Shown here: positions 61,092 through 64,000 of the stretch, piece after piece
Numbering within the stretch: the first letter of the stretch is position 1
Layout of the letters: every line of letters begins with the position of its first letter
Assembly: GCA_003049485.1 (NCBI GenBank)
Contig: PYST01000118.1
Coordinates: 1 to 64,000, forward strand
Length of the DNA: 64,000 nt
Direction of reading: 5' to 3'
From: Ophioceras dolichostomum
Taxonomy: Eukaryota > Ascomycota > Sordariomycetes > Magnaporthales > Ophioceraceae
Notes under the pieces: generated by a model
Database searches by the model: none
What the model saw: only the letters and a program-made list of their open reading frames with translations
Told to the model about the DNA's origin: nothing
Program-made: the position numbers and the translations under genes

Positions 61092-61896
61092 CTATGTATG
61101 CCTCCTGAACTTGCTCGGGATATTGTTAAACACAATCTCGCGCGAGGCCATCATCTCCTCGTGTCTGCGCTCGGCCTCCTCCATCTCCTCGTGCTTCTTG
61201 AAGTGGGCGATGTCCTCCGGGTGCGTGAGGTCCTCCAGCTTCGTGTTCTCGTCGTGGTACTTCTCCCAGTGGTGGATCTCGTATTCGTACTCGTCGTCGC
61301 CGTGGTGTCCCGGCCCCGTGCCGAAGTCGGGGAGCTTCCCCCCGCCCGAGACGAAGTCGGTCAGCTCCTGCTTGCTGACCATGCCGTCGCCGTCCTTGTC
61401 CATCAGCCGAAGCAGCTCCTGCACGATCTCGACGCGGCGCTCCTCCGGGACGTCCTTGTTCGACTCGTCCAGCAGCCCGTACGTCCGCAGCAGCTCCTGC
61501 GGCTCGAGGAAGCCGTCGGAGTCGAAGTCGTGGAGTGCGAAGAACGACGCCGCGTCGAAGTTGGCGGCGTGGTGCTCCTCTGGAGAGATCGGGGTTTTAT
61601 TCGGTCCCGGAAGTCAGCACTGATGCAGCATAGCATACTCCTGCGGCATAGTCCCCTCGCAGCTTCTTCAGATTATTTTCTCTACAGCCAGTGCTACAGT
61701 GGAAGAATGGACCCCAGCAGGGAAGATGGTGAAGGAGAGGCATTTGCCTACCAGCCATGTGCCTCGTCATCCAGTCGGCGTTTGTAGGTATCACGATCGG
61801 TCGTTGACCCTCTCCCTGCTCGTGGCTATGGTCGCCATGAGCGACGGATGTGCCTATCAATGAAGCTGCCACCAGGAGAAGTGATGATGGCCGCAT
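61092..61896 (-). CDS. Secretory-pathway EF-hand calcium-binding protein (nucleobindin-like)
   Basis: Two exons on the minus strand: 61896-61752 and 61579-61092, with a 172 bp GT-AG intron; product 210 aa. The start is the only in-frame ATG; further upstream the frame opens only with GTG. Residues 1-19 form a signal peptide (MRPSS, hydrophobic core, cut near VAHG), followed by a His-rich stretch. Splicing joins RHMA to EEHHAANFD, a block like the one before the first EF hand in nucleobindins. Two canonical EF-hand loops follow: D66-F-D-S-D-G-F-L-E-P-Q-E77 and D109-K-D-G-D-G-M-V-S-K-Q-E120. The C-terminal third is charged, with HHWEKYHDENTKLEDLTHPEDIAHFKKHEE-type helical sequence. The product should bind calcium in the ER/Golgi lumen or be secreted. 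It ends FRRHT, without an HDEL/KDEL retrieval signal. The gene is divergent from ORC6. Confidence 0.9.
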
Positions 61897-62847
61897 CTTG
61901 CGTGTGGCAGCCTCGGCTCGTCGCTTGTCGCAAAGTCGATACGGCGCGGGAGGGGGAGGCACTCGCTCGTGTTCGTCGGGAAGCGAATGGAAAGCTGTCG
62001 CCTGGTCTGTCTGCCTTCCTTTGACCTTTCGCGCGATGAAGAAGGTCGAATTAAGTATTACAAAGAGCTGTGCGTGTCAGACATGAGAAGCGGTCATTGC
62101 TGTCTTGTATGTTTGCAGGCAATGGATTCATTCTGTCGTTCTGTCGTTCTGTTGCTCTGCCGCAAACCGTGGCTCGGAGACGAAACGCCGGGTCAGCACC
62201 GGCAGATCTGCGACTTGCTGTTTTCAGCGAGCCGGGGAACCCTTGTCAGGGACCAGGGGTCCGAATTGTACCTAAAAACAGCATCACGGAATCGCATAGG
62301 CGGCCTGACGAGCTCACCAACACACGTGAACCGCGCGTTCATGATTTTGTGACGATCTTGTTGGCAATCAGATTTGGAGACTCGTATGTGGAAATGTGAC
62401 TCTTATATACACAAGAGTTTCGCTATTCTGTATCACTCACAGATCGAGTGGAAAACATGGGAAAGGGAAAAAACCGTTTGCAGTTTGGGCTCGGCTGTGA
62501 ACGAACGCAGAAGTATGACGCATTGACGCCAGGGTACTCCACCGATCGCGTGGTGGCGCCACGACGGGACGCGCCGGTTCGATCCAAAGAAGTCTTCCAG
62601 AACTCACGACCCCAGACAGCCCAATTGCTTGTCTCGTTCCATACCAGAGAATTCCAGAACCCATCCCTCACTCCCTGAGCGTCGCGACTACCTTGAAGTT
62701 GACACCGTGAATGTCCATTCCCACAGGCAGAGCTTCTCGCAGAGCTTTGTGGGACGTTGCACGCAACGTGTGCTTAAAACTCGGCCGACTCCCCCCTCGC
62801 CCTCCTCCTCATACACTAGCATCTTAAACACCTACGACGCCGCCACG
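61897..62847. promoter_or_regulatory. Shared divergent promoter region of EF-hand gene and ORC6
   Basis: About 950 bp separate the two start codons. No coding frame is recognised. The last 60 bases before the ORC6 ATG are CT-rich, as expected for its leader. Individual sites cannot be assigned. Confidence 0.6.
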
Positions 62848-64000
62848 ATGAACCGCACCATCGAGCAGACGCTCCTCTCCCTCCTCCCAACTCAGAACTC
62901 CGCCCTCCCACCTTCGCTAGTCGACCTAGCGGGCTCTCTACTCACCCAGTCCCGCCACCGCGCCAGCACGCTCAAAGCCGAAGAGGAGATCGCCAGGACC
63001 TACGCCTGCGCCCACATCGCATGCGACCGGTATGCTTGCTCCCTCCCCTCCCCCCACCTCCCTTCTCCCATCGTGGCCCCGGCCACCCACCTCCCAGAGA
63101 ACTAATCTAATCCCCCTTCCCCCCAAAACAGCCTCAAAATCACCCTCGACCTCCCCCCAATCGACCCCCGCCCCCCCATCCCGCCCAGGATCTACAAACG
63201 CCTCTACGGCCACCTCGACAAAGTCCTCCCCAACACCTCCTCCCCCGCCACACCCGGCACGCCGCACCGGTCCGCCTACAAAGCCAAAGCCAAAGCCGCG
63301 GCACAGTCCTCCGGAGTCAAGGAGCTAGGCACGACCCCACGTCGCAATCGCTTCAGGGACTCTCTCGGGGTGGGGTCGTCGGACTCGGCCGCGAATACCC
63401 CAGCAGCAGCAGCTTCAGTTGTAGCAACAGCTCTTCTCGGCGGCTCCTCCCCCCGCGCACGCGTGCCCTCGCGCCCCACGCCGGGCAAGGAGCAGTCCCT
63501 CTCGCAGTTCCGCGAGTCCCTCTCCTCAGGACGGCGCTACCGCGCCCCGCTCCGCTACCCGAAATGGGTGCGTCCTGTGGCGCGCTTCGTGTGCGCCGAG
63601 CTGGGCGCCCCGCGGCTGGTCGCGAGCGTGATCGCGGGCATGGACGCCATCACGACGGCCGACCCCGCGGCCGAGGCGGACGCGTCGTGGGTGGCCGCCA
63701 ACATGACGGCGCTGCTGGGGGCGATCGTGTTCTGCGTGGTGCGCAGCGCGGACAAGGCCGTCGCCGAGGCGAATGATATGGACGACGACGAAGAGGAGGA
63801 GGCGGGCAGGGACGAGGACGACGAGAATGGCGGGGAGGAGGCCATGACGCGCGAGGAGTATAAGGCGAGGACGAAGAGGTTGTTGGACGCTATGGCGCGC
63901 GCGAGGGACGAGGTCGTCCGTGCTGCGATCAAGGCGAGGGAGTTTGCTGATGCGAAGAGCATGCTGAAGGAGCCGGAGGTGTACTGGGAGGGCTGGGAGG
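62848..64000 (+). CDS. ORC6: Origin recognition complex subunit 6 (partial, runs off window end)
   Basis: Exon 1 is 62848-63029; a 102 bp intron (GTATGC...CAG) follows; exon 2 runs from 63132 past the window edge, about 350 codons visible. The opening MNRTIEQTLLSLLP, the block LVDLAGSLLTQSRHRASTLKAEEEIARTYACAHIACDR, and the sequence after the splice (LKITLDLPPIDPRPPIPPRIYKRLY) match the cyclin-box-like N-terminal domain of filamentous-fungal ORC6. After a variable Ala/Ser/Pro linker comes the C-terminal part starting about residue 195 (YRAPLRYPKWVRP...), a probable helical domain, with an acidic Asp/Glu run (about 276-299). ORC6 helps bind replication origins and load MCM in the nucleus. The start is the first ATG, and the intron restores the frame exactly (phase 2). 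The C-terminal end is not in the window. Confidence 0.9.

Noticed and set aside
61597..61962. Longer N-terminus for the EF-hand protein
   Set aside because: The upstream start would be GTG; the ATG at 61896 is directly followed by a clean signal peptide.
1..64000. CRISPR array, prophage, insertion sequence or RIP-degraded transposon
   Set aside because: The DNA is fungal; no repeat-spacer pattern, transposase or reverse-transcriptase motif, target duplications, or strongly AT-shifted blocks were seen.

Overview
The window is nuclear DNA of a filamentous ascomycete (Pezizomycotina, most likely a Sordariomycete). This rests on short GT-AG introns, GC-rich codon third positions in the coding stretches, pyrimidine-rich leaders, and a gene set (TYW2/TRM12-type tRNA enzyme, ORC6, nucleobindin-like EF-hand protein, four-finger C2H2 factor) typical of that group. 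The genus cannot be named from sequence alone. Only six protein-coding genes can be supported in 64 kb, all in the last 23 kb.

Layout: positions 1-41,663 hold no gene I can recognise on either strand. The stretch contains microsatellites, minisatellites, purine and pyrimidine tracts, a few hairpins and many short chance reading frames. The last part (about 37.6-41.66 kb) is strongly pyrimidine-rich on the + strand and looks like promoter plus a long 5' leader for the first gene, a four-exon C2H2 zinc-finger transcription factor (41,664-43,541, +). A 4.5 kb spacer follows. Next is a three-exon short-chain dehydrogenase/reductase (48,057-49,250, +). It converges on a two-exon, single-pass membrane protein with a Cys-rich outer part and a long disordered tail (49,928-52,949, -); an 83-base N gap lies between them. 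After a 6.3 kb spacer come TYW2 (59,285-60,967, +), a convergent secretory EF-hand protein (61,092-61,896, -), and ORC6 (from 62,848, +), which runs off the window end.

The genes do not form one pathway. The 59-64 kb block is a compact housekeeping cluster: tRNA-Phe wybutosine modification, secretory-pathway calcium binding and replication-origin recognition. EF-hand and ORC6 share a divergent promoter of about 950 bp, and TYW2 and EF-hand are separated by only 124 bp tail to tail. The contrast between this block and the 41.6 kb gene-empty region next to a transcription factor is the most striking feature.

I found no convincing new biological system. The leads most worth following are the gene desert and long leader of the C2H2 factor, a recurring TACCTAGGTA palindrome in spacers, two strong hairpins, a CTGCAG cluster, and a tandem splice acceptor plus (GA)27 repeat in the membrane-protein intron.
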